The notes below the pieces were generated by a model. The model made no database searches. It was not told where the DNA came from and saw only the letters and a program-made list of their open reading frames with translations. From Rhyacichthys aspro (Eukaryota; Chordata; Actinopteri; Gobiiformes; Rhyacichthyidae), in contig CM072159.1 in the NCBI GenBank assembly GCA_036850595.1, positions 124,001 through 188,000 on the forward strand: a stretch of DNA of 64,000 nucleotides, given 5' to 3'. Below, piece by piece: positions 35,321 to 47,300 of this stretch; positions within the stretch are counted from its first letter, which is position 1, and every line of letters begins with the position of its first letter. A program made the translations under genes and the position numbers.

Positions 35321-36265
35321 ATAAAAAATAATTGACTCAATAAATGTAATAATTTAAATTAATAATGAATAGGAAAAGTAAAATAATAAATCATTTCAAT
35401 AAATATTTAAAATCTTGCAGAAATAGATTGCACCTGTTCTAATCTCAAGTCCCCCTGCAAGTAGTGGTATTAGAATTGTAAATGCTCTATCACATGAAGA
35501 AATATTGATATATGCATATGTATTTTGTACTTGTTTCAATTTGGGAATAAAGTATCTGAATGAAATAAATTTCTGTCTAATTATGTCTCCTAGTTTTATA
35601 TTTACATTAAACATTCATAATTACACACTATTCCCATTAATTACAGGCTATATCCCTTAATTACTATTTGTGACCAGTATGTCCTAGAATACTTGCGTGT
35701 AATTACCGTAAGTAACCGGATAGTACTTGGTAGTAATCTAAAGTATCAACCATTTTTCTATATAATTAAGCATATAGACTGCAATTCAAACTCAATTGTA
35801 AATGAGCTGAAGAAAATTTAAAGTGGTTAGAACTTATTTTTACTAAATGGACTATACCAGTGGTGGACTAACTAAGGTCCGGGGGCCACATACAGCCTGT
35901 TGAGCTGTGTAATGCCACCTGGCAAGCATTACAAATAAGTTATATATAATTCAAGATAACATATATTTGGCCATTTTCCTTCAATGTCTTTTACTTTTGC
36001 TTAAGCTACCATCATATTTAAAAACAGAAAGTTTCCCTTCACACTTTGTTTTAAATATGGAGTGGACAGAATTACATTTTGACTGAAGTCCACTCAGTAG
36101 CCATATGCCTTATTTGCCAAGAAACTGTTGCAGTTTTAACATAAAATCACCCACCACTTTTCCACCAAAAATTATACTTACCAGTCTGTGCAAGAAATTA
36201 CAGTTTATAGGTTTTCTTCTTGAAGAACGCTGCCAAATGTTTTGTCTTTCTGTGAAGCTCATATT
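35321..36265. other. Unassigned sequence before the tandem repeat units
   Basis: No gene recognised. Near 35865-35935 a GGTGGACTAACTAAGGTCCG and GGGGGCCACATAC phrase resembles the end of a hAT-type element, but no partner end was found. Confidence 0.4.
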
Positions 36266-37876
36266 AACCTGTAAGCGGCGATGATCGGCACTCACCGTCA
36301 CGCCCCCGCGCCCCCGCGCTGGTGCCGAGGTCGAGCTATGTCTCTGTCTCTGTTGGGCTTGTTGAAGAATCCTGCCAAATGTTCTGTCTGTGAAGCTCAT
36401 ATTAACCTGTAAAGGTGAATTTAGCAAATTTGGTGGACCGCAACGACCACATCTTTTGAAATAGGGCATGTACGTAAAGTTTTCCTCAATCCTCAAACAA
36501 ACAAATGTTCCAAATTTCATGAAATTCCGAAAAACTAAAATTTTTGATGGTCTAACAGTCAATGTTTTTAAATGGCGATTTTTCGTGTTGACATAAAAAA
36601 ATGTATGGGTAAAAATTTTCAGACCTTCCAATTTTTTTAAGTCAGATCTGTTCAGGTATCTGTAGGGAGTAAATCCTTACAGTATTAGGTCAAATAAAAA
36701 AAAATTGTGAAAGTTATAACAAATAAAAATAAATTTTCAGACATGGAAATCTTTGACTCGTTGCCACGGAAACACAGTTGAAGTTACAGCATGCGTCCAA
36801 TTGGCTTTTTTGTTTCTCCTGTGATCATGGACAGGTGTGCAAAATTTGGTGAATTTATGCCAAAAAAAGTAAATTTTTTCCCCATGTTTTGTATGTTTTT
36901 CCATTCATTTTCATGAATTTTACGGTGTTGCCATGACAACACGGTCAAAGTTACGATGGTACTGCAATAGAGTTTTTTGTTCAGTGTGACACAAGGGATA
37001 TACATACCAAATTTGGTGTATTTACGGCAAACTAAATTTTTGGATTTTCCATAGGCCCCCAATTTTTGTCTTTCGGTTATCGCCACAGCAACACCATTGA
37101 AAATTGGGCATGGGTCCAAGAAATTTTTTTGATCCTTTTCCCATTGTGGACATGCATGCCAAATTTCGTACATTTCCGACAAACTAAATTTTTGGCCGTC
37201 CCATAGGGATTTTCGTTTGATTCTCAAGGGGGCGCTGTAGTGCCCAAAGACACCATTTTTACATATATGTTTTCAGCCCGGGTCATGAATAAGTGATTAA
37301 AATTTGAGCCGGATTGGACTTCGTACGCGCGAGGTATAGCAATTTAGACGTTGCAAAAAATCGAAAAATGTAACTTTAACTTTAACGCACTGCTGCTCGG
37401 AAACCGCTTAGATTCTGCAAAGAATTTGGATAACTTTTAAAGCCCCACCCCTCTAGATCATGTTCGCCTATTTTTATCTTTGTCGGTTAAAAACCCTAGG
37501 AGGAGATAGAAAAATAAAAAGGTAAAAAAACTGCTGAGTCATGCTTAGGAAAATTTCTATCCAAAATTGCAGACTTCCTGGTTTTCAAGGGGCGTTGCCA
37601 TAATAATATTTTTTGTTCGTTTTGCCACGATCAATATGTCTACCAAATTTTATGAGGATACATTAAAAAAAAATTTTTCCAGGTCCCATTGGCGTAATGT
37701 TTTTTGATTTTTGAGAAGGCACTGACACCCCCCCATTTATGTTTTTAAAAATGTGAGATTATAAGATAAAATTTTTCGCCAGACCTGAATTTTGGGCAAA
37801 GTTTGGTGAGTTTTCATTAACGTTTAGGGCCTCAAATTTGCGATCATTTGGGGATAAGAATAATAATAATAAATAT
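36266..37876. repeat. GCAAGCRGC-family repeat unit 1
   Basis: It begins with TAAGCGGCGATGATCGGCAC and GC-rich CCCCGCG blocks and ends GGATAAGAATAATAATAATA. The body matches unit 3 at an offset of about 2600 bp, for example AGTTACAGCAT at 36783 and 39389, and GTTTAGGGCCTCAAATTTGC near both ends. There is no coding content; minus-strand frames of 147-173 codons are chance frames. Confidence 0.88.
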
Positions 37877-38837
37877 AGCTGCAAGCAGCGATGATCGGCC
37901 CTCGCTGTCGCGACCCCGCGACCCCCGCGACCCCGCGACCCCACGACCCGGCGCTGGTGCTGAGGTCGAGCCGTGTTGCCATGTCATTTTTGAAGAATGC
38001 TGCAAAATGTGTGGAAAACACACTGTGTATATGACATAGCTATGTATCGGTCATCGCCACGGCAACACCGTCGAAATTTGGGCATGGGTCCAATATAATT
38101 TTTTGACCCCTTTACCGTAACGGACATGCATGCCAAATTTCGTGCATTTCCGACAAACTAAATTTTGTTTTGCATCTCTAGGGGGCGCTATAGTTCTCAG
38201 AGTTACCGTTTCGACATATATGTGGTTAGGCCAGGGGGTGAATAAGTCATTCAAATTTGGGTGAAATCGGACAACGTATGTCCGAATTATAACAATTTAA
38301 AAGGAGCGAAAAATGTCAAAAAATTTCACGAAATTTGCAGCTGCGCCGCGTGAAAACCTTCATACTTTTGCGGAGGATTTGGATAACTTTTGATGGCACA
38401 CGTCTTTAGAGTATCATGTGCGAATTTGAGCTCATTCGGGCTTACGCTCTAGGAGGAGTTCGTTCAAATGCGAGGTGTGCGATTTTGGCCAAAGTCTGAT
38501 TTTGAATTTTCAATCCAAGATGGCCGACTTCCTGTTTGTTTGTGGGCGGGGCCGTAATAATATTCGAGGTTAGTCTCGATGTGAAGAATCACTGTGCCGA
38601 ATTTCGTTCAATTCCGCCTCGGTGAGGGTGCAAAAAGTCCCATAGGGGCAAAAAAAACGCTCCTTTTGGGGGCGCTGTCGCGCCATTTTTCATTTTACCA
38701 CCAAAAAATTACCATTAAAAAAAATTTTTCACCAGAACTGATGACCGTGCCAAATTTCGTGACCTGGCTCTCACGTTTAGGGGTCCGAATTTGAGGTCAA
38801 AGAGGTACAACGCGTAATAATAATAATAATAAATATA
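37877..38837. repeat. GCAAGCRGC-family repeat unit 2 (shorter)
   Basis: It starts GCTGCAAGCAGCGATGATCG, then GC-rich CGACCCCGCG blocks, and ends CGCGTAATAATAATAATAAT. Bases 38047-38120 match 37073-37150 of unit 1, so it shares a common core with an internal deletion. Bases 38480-38690 match the repeat in FECH intron 1, including CCAAGATGGCCGACTTCCTG. Confidence 0.88.
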
Positions 38838-40490
38838 GCCGCAAGCGGCGATTGTCGGCCCTCGCCGTAGCGACCCGGTGCTGGTGCCGAGGTCGTGGGG
38901 TCGCGACCCGGCGCTGGTGCCGAGGTCGAGCCGTGTTGCCATCTCTGTTGGTGTTGTTGAACAATCCTGCCAAATGCTCTGTCTGTCTGTGAAGCTCATA
39001 TTAGTCCGTATAGGTGAATTTTGCAAATTTGGCGGACCGCTACAACCACATCTTTGAAAATCGGGCATGTTCGTAAAGTTTTCCTCAATCCTTATGCAAA
39101 AACGAACAAATGTGCCAAATTTCATCAAATTCGGAAAAATTTAAATTTTCGATGGTCCACTACCCAATGTTTTTAATACGTGAATTTGGGAGTCGACTTA
39201 AAAAAACGTATGGGTAAAAATTTTCAGACCTTCCAATTTTTTTAAGTGAGATCTGTTCAGGCATGTGTTTGGAATAAATCCTTACAATATTAGGTAAAAT
39301 AAAAAAAAAATGTGCAAGTTATAAGAAATTGAATTTATTTTTCAGACATGGAAATCGTTGAGTCGTTGCCACGGAAACACGGTCGAAGTTACAGCATTCG
39401 TCCCATTGGCTTTTTTGTTTCTCCATTGATCCTGGACATGTGTGTAAAATTTGGTGAATTTAAGCCAAAAAAAGTCAATTTTTTCCCCATGTTTTGTATC
39501 TTTTCCCATTCATTTTCATGAATTTCGCGGTGTTGCCATGACAACACGGTCAAAGTTACGATGGTACTGTCATAGAGTTTTTTGTTCAGTGTGACACAAG
39601 GAATACACATACCAAATTTGGTGTATTTATGCCAAACTAAATTTTTGGATTTTCCATAGACACCCAAATTTTGTGTTTCGGTCATCACCACGGCAACACC
39701 GTTCAAAACTGGGAATGGGTCCAAGAGAATTTTTTGATCCTTTTCCCATTTTGGACGTGCATGCCAAATTTCGTACATTTCCGATAAACTAAAGTTTTGG
39801 TCGTCCCATAGGGATTTTCGTTTGCATCTCTAGGGGGCGCTATTGTGCCCAGAGAGACCGTTTTCACATATATGTTTTCGGGCCGGGCCATGAATAAGTG
39901 ATTAAAATTTGAGCCGGATCGGACTTCGTACGCGCGAGTTATAGCAATTTAGACGTTGCAAAAAATCGGAAAATTTAACGTTAACTTTGACGCTGCTGCT
40001 CGGAAACCGCTTAGATTTTGTAAAGAATTTGGATAACTTTTAAAGCCCCACCCCTCTAGACCATGTTCGCCGATTTTTACCTCTGTCGGTTAAAAACCCT
40101 AGGAGGAGATAGAAAAATAAAAACGTAAAAAAACTGCTGAGTCATGGTTAGCAAAGTTTCGATCCAATATTACCAACTTCCTGTTTATGAAGGGGCATCA
40201 CTGTAATAATATTTTTTGTTATGCTTGCAATGACCAATATGTGTTCCAAATTTGGTGACCATATGAAAATTTTTTTTTTTCCCTGGTCCCATTGGCGTAA
40301 TGTTTTTTGATTTTTGAGAGCGCACTGTCACCCCCCCATTTATTTTTTCGAAAAAGTGAGATTATAAGATAAAATTTTTCGCCAGACCTGAATTTTGGGC
40401 AAAGTTTGGTGAGTTTTCGTAAACGTTTAGGGCCTCAAATTTGCGATCATTTACGGATAAGAATAATAATAATAATAATAATAATAATCT
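38838..40490. repeat. GCAAGCRGC-family repeat unit 3
   Basis: It starts GCCGCAAGCGGCGATTGTCG and ends in a longer (AAT)n run at 40462-40489. It is a diverged duplicate of unit 1 over nearly its whole length, including phrases about 2600 bp apart. Minus-strand frames of 129-137 codons are not supported as genes. Confidence 0.88.
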
Positions 40491-40825
40491 GAACAATTTC
40501 AATATAGGCGTCGCCGCGGCGACGCCTATATTGGCGTTTTCGGAAAGCGCTCGTCGTTCCCCTCGCATCCGTGCGGTCGGGGTCAATGACCTTTGACCTA
40601 TTGACCTTCCATACACTTATAGCAATTACAATTATGCCGTTTCCCTACTAGATCACATATATATATGCCCGGATAGTGCACGACAATGCGCACGTGCAGC
40701 ATACTCAATGACGAGCGCTTCGCGCTCGCCATTGAGTCGATTAGTTACGCAGTGCGCTTTCGCGCACTGCTTCGAATTACAATAGTCCCTTGCCAGTTGG
40801 GCTGGCTCGGGCCTAATAATAATAA
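40491..40825. repeat. GC-rich hairpin unit 1
   Basis: It contains a perfect 34-bp palindrome at 40500-40533 (centre CCGCGG), a hairpin from ACGAGCGC-TTC-GCGCTCG near 40710-40732 and GCAGTGCGC-TTTC-GCGCACTGC near 40750-40771. Compared with units 2 and 3 it lacks about 33 bp that form one hairpin. The end is GGCTCGGGCCTAATAATAAT. Confidence 0.92.
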
Positions 40826-41195
40826 ACGGAGCGATTACAATATAGGCGTCGCCGCGGCGACGCCTATATTGGCGTTTTCGGAAAGCGCTCGTCGTTCCCC
40901 ACGCGTCCGTGGGGTCGGGGTCAACGACGAGCGCTTCGCGCTCGTCATTGACCCCTTCAATGACCTTTCACCTATTGAACTTCACTACATATATAGCAAT
41001 TACAAGTATGCCGGGTCCCTATCACATCACATATATATATGCCCGGATTGTGCACGTCACCACGCACGTGCTGGATACTCAATGACGAGCGCTTCGCGCT
41101 CGCCATTGAGTCGGCTAGTTACGCAGTGCGCTTTCGCGCACTGCTTATGATTACAATAGTCCCTTGCCAGTTGTGCTGGCTCGGGCCTAATAATA
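40826..41195. repeat. GC-rich hairpin unit 2
   Basis: It holds the 34-bp palindrome at 40838-40871, a long hairpin with an 18-bp stem (GGGGTCAATGACGAGCGC, loop TTC) at about 40917-40955, a second GAGCGC hairpin and the GCAGTGCGC hairpin. The spacing to the palindrome of unit 3 is 371 bp. Confidence 0.92.
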
Positions 41196-41565
41196 ATCTG
41201 AACAATTTCAATATAGGCGTCGCCGCGGCGACGCCTATATTGGCGTTTTCGGAAAGCGCTCGTCGTTCCCCTCGCATCCGTGCGGTCGGGGTCAATGACG
41301 AGCGCTTCGCGCTCGTCATTGACCCCTTCAATGACCTTTGACCTATTGACCTTCCATACACTTATAGCAATTACAATTATGCCGTTTCCCTACTAGATCA
41401 CATATATATATGCCCGGATAGTGCACGACAATGCGCACGTGCAGCATACTCAATGACGAGCGCTTCGCGCTCGCCATTGAGTCGATTAGTTACGCAGTGC
41501 GCTTTCGCGCACTGCTTCGAATTACAATAGTCCCTTGCCAGTTGGGCTGGCTCGGGCCTAATAAA
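41196..41565. repeat. GC-rich hairpin unit 3
   Basis: It holds the 34-bp palindrome at 41209-41242, the 18-bp-stem hairpin, the GAGCGC hairpin and the GCAGTGCGC hairpin. It resembles unit 1 more closely than unit 2 in its TCTGAACAATTTC lead and CTACTAGATCACAT segment, so units 1 and 3 may derive from one another. Confidence 0.92.
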
Positions 41566-41957
41566 ATAAAAGGTATGTAACAGTGTTAGTGAATCATAGC
41601 CACAACAGACTGGTGGGATTTTCATAAGATTACTAACACACCAATTGCACCTAATAAATATTTCCCCGCATTGAATAACCCAGTCTTCTTAATAGAAAAA
41701 AAAGTGCATTTCCCACACTGGATTGATGGTGTCACCCATCTCAACCATATTGTCCACAACAATACTTTTATTCTCACAACTGGTCCAGGAGTACAGCATC
41801 AGGGAAAACAGTAGTACAGCCTTACAATATCACCAGCTCATATCCTATTTGCAATAAATATCACCAAGTATAGAACTCCCCTCATTAACATTGTAACTCT
41901 TAAACATCAGCAGTAAAAAAAAAAAAAAAAAAGAATACTATCAAAAATCTATAAGAC
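41566..41957. other. Unassigned sequence
   Basis: No gene recognised; an A run is at 41916-41932. Confidence 0.4.
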
Positions 41958-42218
41958 CATTCTGCAGTGAAGATATCAATTACTGTTCTGACACACAAGT
42001 GGGAACAAGATCTCCTGTTAACATCAGATGCTGACTTCTGGACCAATATTTGCAAAAACATATTTGCTCTGACATACAATACATATACACAACTTACACA
42101 ATACAAAATAATTCACAGAACACATCACACAGGTGAAAGAATGTTTAAAATTGGACTCACTACACATATTTGCATGCCACTTGGAACAACATGGAATACT
42201 CATTCTTATAATGTTTAA
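41958..42218 (+). mobile_element. LINE (L1-type) ORF2 C-terminal fragment
   Basis: The 83-codon frame reads HKWEQDLLLTSDADFWTNIC, then TQYKIIHRTHHTGERMFKIG. This matches the post-RT region of L1-type elements (WE-DL ... W--IC ... Q-K--HR ... KMGL). It is only a fragment and ends before the usual cysteine motif. Confidence 0.6.
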
Positions 42219-42614
42219 ATTGTAAATGGCTGAGGAATGAAAGGAATGGCAGCAATAGACCCCATTATTATTACTGAGGTAATTGTTGTTAATATTATAG
42301 ACAGATAATTTTTTATAGTCAGATCAGAGATCTGAAATTTGTCGTGCATAAAAATCAGTAACTCCGTTATAACATATAGACACAACACATAAGACAGAGA
42401 CATTTAACAAAGACATTCCATACAACATACTGCCTACTCACAGTAACAACCCTTTGATTATTAGGGATTAGGCTCCTTATTCAATTTTAGGATTGACTGA
42501 TGAACAAAAGAGTGTTTCATTCTGACCCTACTGAAGCGTGGAACACTGTATTGTCGCCCGGATGGAAGTGTGAATTCTCTGTTTAGAACATGTTTGGAGT
42601 CAGAGATGATGTTC
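42219..42614. other. Unassigned sequence
   Basis: No gene or element end recognised. Confidence 0.4.
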
Positions 42615-43330
42615 TTAGCCAGCCGCGTTGCAGATTTTTATTAACTGCCTCAGTCCAGATTTAACAGCAGTGGACAAACAGCTGTACGACACAGTATTAC
42701 AGTCCTGCAACACACTGAGGATGACAGCTGTAAAAAACAGGAGGAGCACCTGCCGACTGGCTTCAAAAGACTGGAGGCGACAGAGGAAGTATATTCTTTG
42801 TTTTGTTTTTTTAAAGTCAACGTGGTGTTTCCATGATAAGGTGGAATCAATAATGAAACCCAGATATTTATATTTGGGGCTATTGGTTTTGAGGTGAAAA
42901 CAATTTCCTCTGTTTTCTTTGTATTTTTTCCAGAGCAATGTTTTGTTCCACATCACAACCCTGTCAATGCCCTGTTAGTGCAGCCCAGGGATGTCTGAGT
43001 TATTTAACAGTGTTAAACTTTTCCATCTGAATACTTGAGAACATATTGATTATTTGAGGTTGAATGACAATTGTCTGTGAATAAAGTGAAAAGCAGAGCT
43101 GAACTCACACAGCCCTGGGGTGCACCAACATTGGTGGTGATGGCATAGGACAGCGTTTTGTTTATTTTAACTATTCATTTTAACCAGCTGGACTCTGTTG
43201 GTGAGGAAAGATGCATTACAGTAATCTCAATCCTGTCCAATGGTGCTAGTTGAATGTTGTTAAGAATTCTGTCACATTTCTGGGCGCTGTCTGATGATTC
43301 AAATCTAGAGAAGATGTTTAGGTCATTAGC
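42615..43330 (-). mobile_element. LINE reverse transcriptase fragment, minus strand
   Basis: The 113-codon frame (42615-42956) has YKYLGFIIDSTLSWKHHVDF and then QRIYFLCRLQSFEASRQVLL, the segment after the palm in many fish LINEs. Upstream bases to 43330 keep VGAPQGCVSSALLFTLFTDN in a broken frame, the conserved PQG region. It is of a different lineage from the fragment at 16.1 kb. Frameshifts and stops make it inactive. Confidence 0.78.
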
Positions 43331-43499
43331 AAATTTACACTAATTATCTATCACAATAGGTTTAGCTGGGGACATCGTTCCAGTTATTGACCCACACCAA
43401 GGTTTCTAGATTATTTCTGGCTTTTATTTTGCTTCTCTTAATCTTTATCTCTTTTCTTTTTTTCTGTTTGTTTAACTGTTACACTGTCATAATTATTAA

Positions 43500-45205
43500 A
43501 GGCCCAATTTTTCATATTTAGGCCCGAGCCGGCGGTAGGCTGGGAGGGCCTATTATAACTGTATGCGTCCGTTATTATTATTCCGCTTTTTTCTGCTCTT
43601 TGAGCGCACATTTCGCCCCCTGAACATGCACGAAAAGTCAGGAAACCTTGGCCCAAAATTCAAGCCCGACGAAAATTTAATTTACATTCAGTCCGCGAGA
43701 AAAAATACGAAAAAATGACTCAGTGGCGGAAAGTGAAAGTGCATTTTTTCCAATATAGGCTAACGCAACTTGGTACATACATAGCCTATGGCAAGGCAAA
43801 CAAAAAATTATATTACGGCCCCACCTCAAGCCAAACAGGAAGTCCGCCATTTTGGGTGGAACATGTGAGCCCCAAAATCAAACTCATTCACAATCTAATA
43901 TCTCGTAGGATTTTCATCCAAAAGGATCTATATTTGGTCAGAATCATCTAGACCAGGGGTTTTCAAAGTGTGGGATAGTGAGCCTCCCCTAAGAGGACAC
44001 AAAAGTATGCTGCCCCCCCTTTACCCCCCCCCCCCCAAATTATTATTACTATTATTACATTATTACTGTTATCGTTGTTGTCGCCTCGATGGCTTTCTTC
44101 TGTGACCGTAATTCATTAAGTTTCCGATCAAAAAACTCTCGCGGCTTGGTCGCTAAACTTTGGTGCTTGGTTTCAATATTACGCCGGAGTTTACATGATC
44201 GCATACTGCTGTTAGCTAGCACCTCTTTGCAGATAACACACTGTGGCAGCGGAGCATCATCAGGAACAATATATGAAAAGCCAAAATTTAAATAATGAGG
44301 GTCATACTTCCTCCGTTTTCTGCTCGCCCCAGACACGGTGCCCTCTCTCACTTTCACTTGGGATACTAAAAATCGATACATTTGGCCCCTTGCCAGTTTA
44401 CACTCAGGATTATCTTTTCTGTTGCCGCGCCTCCCCTGAAGCTCTCTGGCGCCCCCCAGGGGAGGCGCACCTCACACTTTGAAAACCGCTGATCTAGACA
44501 CATGAGCCAACAAAAATTATCAGACAGTTTTTTTTATTTGAATGGGTGTGGGTGTGGCTGTGACAAGCCCCTAATGAGGCCATTTTTGGGAAAATAAAAT
44601 CTCCTGTAACTTTCACAAACATTGTTGGATTTGGTTGGACCCAATGAAGCGTTTGTGCACATTAATGACCTGAACAAAATTATATGCAAATTATAGGGCT
44701 ATCTTCAAAACTGGCTCTCCAGCGCCCCCTAAAAATTTATAATGGGGACCAAAAATTTAGTTTGTCGTAGAGACACGAAATTTGGTCCACACATCCCTTA
44801 TCTCATGACCAACAAAAAAGCCAATCACAATGACCCCCTATCTACAACTGTGTTGCCGTGGTAACGCCCGAAATATGTAATGTAAATGTATGAGAGACTA
44901 GATTGAACACTAAACTGAGTTCTTAAACATATCAGAATGTGCACCAAACTTCACCCAAAATTCAAGACCATTGATTAATAATTTTTTTTGGCAGAGCCAT
45001 TAAAATCTAAAAAAAGGGGGCTCAATAGCGCACCCTGGAAAATGGAAAATACATTGGGCCTATGGAAAGTGAAAGTGCGTTTTTTCCAACAGAGGCAAAC
45101 GCTACTTGGTATATACATTGGCTGTGTCAAGGCAAACAAAAAATTATATTATGGCCCCACCACAAACCAAACAGGAGATCCGCCATTTTGGGTGGAACAT
45201 GCGAC
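43500..45205. repeat. Diverged teleost repeat, interrupted by a hAT insertion
   Basis: GGCCCGAGCCGGCGGTAGGC, TTATTATTATTCCGC and AGGAAGTCCGCCATTTTGGG mark a relative of the GCAAGCRGC family. Two parts, 43730-43880 and 45065-45205, match each other: both have GGAAAGTGAAAGTGC, TTTTTTCCAA and GGCAAACAAAAAATTATATT. A 538-bp hAT element interrupts it at 43954. No genes. Confidence 0.72.
43954..44491 (-). mobile_element. hAT element with BED zinc-finger frame and perfect target duplication
   Basis: Ends are CAGGGGTTTTCAAAGTGTGG and CACACTTTGAAAACCGCTG, inverted. ATCTAGAC stands on both sides (43946-43953 and 44492-44499), an exact 8-bp duplication. The minus-strand frame 44055-44381 encodes YIVPDDAPLPQCVICKEVLA, followed by an RRNIETKH segment, a BED-type finger (C-x2-C ... 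H) as in ZBED-like hAT transposases. The rest of the transposase is missing. Confidence 0.92.
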
Positions 45206-45210
45206 CCCCA

Positions 45211-45244
45211 TATATATAATGTATGTGTATATATATATATATGT

Positions 45245-45297
<53 letters not shown>

Positions 45298-45308
45298 TGT
45301 GTGTGTGT
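45211..45308. repeat. (TA)n then (GT)n microsatellite
   Basis: Alternating TA, GTATA and then a long GT run. Open frames reading poly-Cys-Val or poly-Thr-His here are artefacts. Confidence 0.97.
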
Positions 45309-45945
45309 AAATCATTCATTTTAATGGTCTATTACGGGGTTAGACATCATTTAAAGCAACGAAAAACAGACAAAACAGACACAAGCAAACGCAGCACACT
45401 GACAAGCAGTGCAGCCGAGCAGCGCACAAGTGTATGATTATGGTTATTATTGTTATACCAGACAGTCCAGACAGTACAAAACAAGAAATATATTGACACA
45501 CATGCTTTGAAACATGACCACACACACACACGCATGCACAGTCACACACGCACTTACCCTAATTGAACTCTGGGAGCTGATAGGGATGAAGGGGATAGGG
45601 GAGAATACATATCAGGAGAGCACCCAAAGGAGTGCACAAATACTTTCAATGTTGTAATAAAGTAACATTTATCTGTGCAATAGACAATGATCAGTCAACA
45701 ATAAACTAACTAAGACATCACACACTATCATGCAGAAGGGCTTAGCACTAGAAACATAAAGATTAAAGCAGTTGGGAACAGCACAGGAGTTGATTAGTGG
45801 AGCAGTAGTAGGTTAATGCTATGCAACGGAGCAGCCAAATTCCCACCACACGCAGCAAAAACTGTTCCTCCGGTATGGCCAAACAGAGTAGCCCAGAGGC
45901 AAAATCATGGGAACCAGCTAAACAAGCGGTAATAAGGCAAAACAG
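45309..45945. other. Unassigned sequence
   Basis: No gene recognised. A second CA-rich stretch lies near 45520-45550. Confidence 0.4.
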
Positions 45946-47300
45946 TTAAATCAACACACACCGCACTAGAAGTGGGGAATCTGAACTCCCCTCCCCATAT
46001 GGTTGCCTGCCCACTGGCCTTGGGAAATGATGGAGATGCGGGCCTGCCATTGATCGTGTTGATCTGTGTATGGCCACTTCGCTGGGGCCAGGATCACTGG
46101 AGCCAGTAACGCTGGTTGGCATAGCAGAAAAGGACGACTGACAAACTACCAGAGAAGGGGGAGCCACGGACAGTCCAGGACCTGTGAGAACAGACCTGGG
46201 TAGGCCACCTGTTGGGCAAGTGAGTGTTTGTGTTGGCTGGGAAGGCTGCGGCCTCAAAAACAAGTCACCATTGCCCCACCACCATCAGGACAGAATCTGA
46301 TTGTACATTAGTCCGTCAAACTCAACCAGGCGGTCCCACTGCTGGAGCAAGACCACAGCCGGCTGAAAAAGCCCCTTTCACTCGTCATTATTGGGTCTCT
46401 GCTTCCATTGCCAAAATGTTATTACCTCTTGGATGACAGAGTCCACCTGCTAGGGGATAGGGGAAGACTGTTACAGCAGATTGAGTTCCCTGCGTCCCCT
46501 GCAGGAATGCAGAGTTTGCTGCAAAGAATAAGGCCAGGAAGTAACTGGTACCATAGATTCCACTGCCTGTGTGCTGGGCAGATGAGAAAGGGCATCAGCA
46601 TTTTTGTTGCTCTTCGCTGAACTGATAATTTAACCTGAAGTCAAAGGAGGCATGCTGGGCTGCCCAGTGCTAGTAAATTTTGATAAGGACAGGCAGCTCA
46701 ATGGATTGTTGTCAGCGCACTCCGTCATGGCTCACTTAAGGCCCTTATGTTGCTGTTTTACATACTTTGCTCAGTTGGCCTTAGCCTTCGACTGGCATAT
46801 GCAATGGGCCTGACCTTACCTTCTTGCTCCTGAGAGAGCACAGCACCTAGACCATTATGGTTTGCGTTAACTTCCAAGATAAAGGGGCGTGAGATGTCCG
46901 CATACACCAGTACATGGGAAGCTGTGAGCCTGGTTGTTAGTCTCCAAACTCTGCTCACACTCTTCTGTCCAGGCTCCAGCAGGCCCTGCCTTACTTTTTC
47001 TTGGAGCGTGTGCCTGTAGGCTCAGCCACTCTGCTTTTAAGGATGCAACAAAGTCATCCAGGTATAATGGGAGAGATTGACATTGCCGGTCCCAAAGATG
47101 TGTTGCATCAACTGTTGGAAGGTGCTGGGGGCCAAACCATTAGAAACATTGTGTGAGCCAGTAGATGCCCCACCCAAGCTGTGGCTCTGCAACAAGGCGC
47201 TAGTTTTCCGACTGCTGACTCGAACAAAACTGGGCAGGTGTAGAGGACGGCTGACGGACAGGAACACCTGGACCATCACACTCCCTAGCAATATGCCCAG
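45946..47300 (-). mobile_element. Degraded Ty3/Gypsy pol fragment
   Basis: On the minus strand 47037-47291 preserves NGLAPSTFQQLMQHIFG, the RT palm neighbourhood, and 46758-46958 preserves ILEVNANHNGLGAVLSQEQE, then KVRPIAYASRRLRPTEQ, the RNase H start. Their order fits pol. Lower coordinates down to 45946 read weakly like the linker and integrase side. Many stops and deletions; LTRs were not seen. Confidence 0.75.

Noticed and set aside
36110..36631. 173-codon minus-strand open frame, and similar frames at 36784-37227, 38715-39128 and 39389-39778
   Set aside because: They lie inside the noncoding tandem repeat units, have no domain, and the corresponding frames in sister units are broken or differ.
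40500..41242. CRISPR-like array
   Set aside because: Repeats are about 340-370 bp with conserved, not variable, intervening sequence, and the genome is a vertebrate.
40686..41341. Plus-strand open frames of 100-154 codons in the GC-rich hairpin array
   Set aside because: They arise from stop-poor palindromic sequence and repeat with the array; no domain or splice context.
44988..45315. Poly-Cys-Val and poly-Thr-His frames
   Set aside because: They translate a (GT)n/(TA)n microsatellite.
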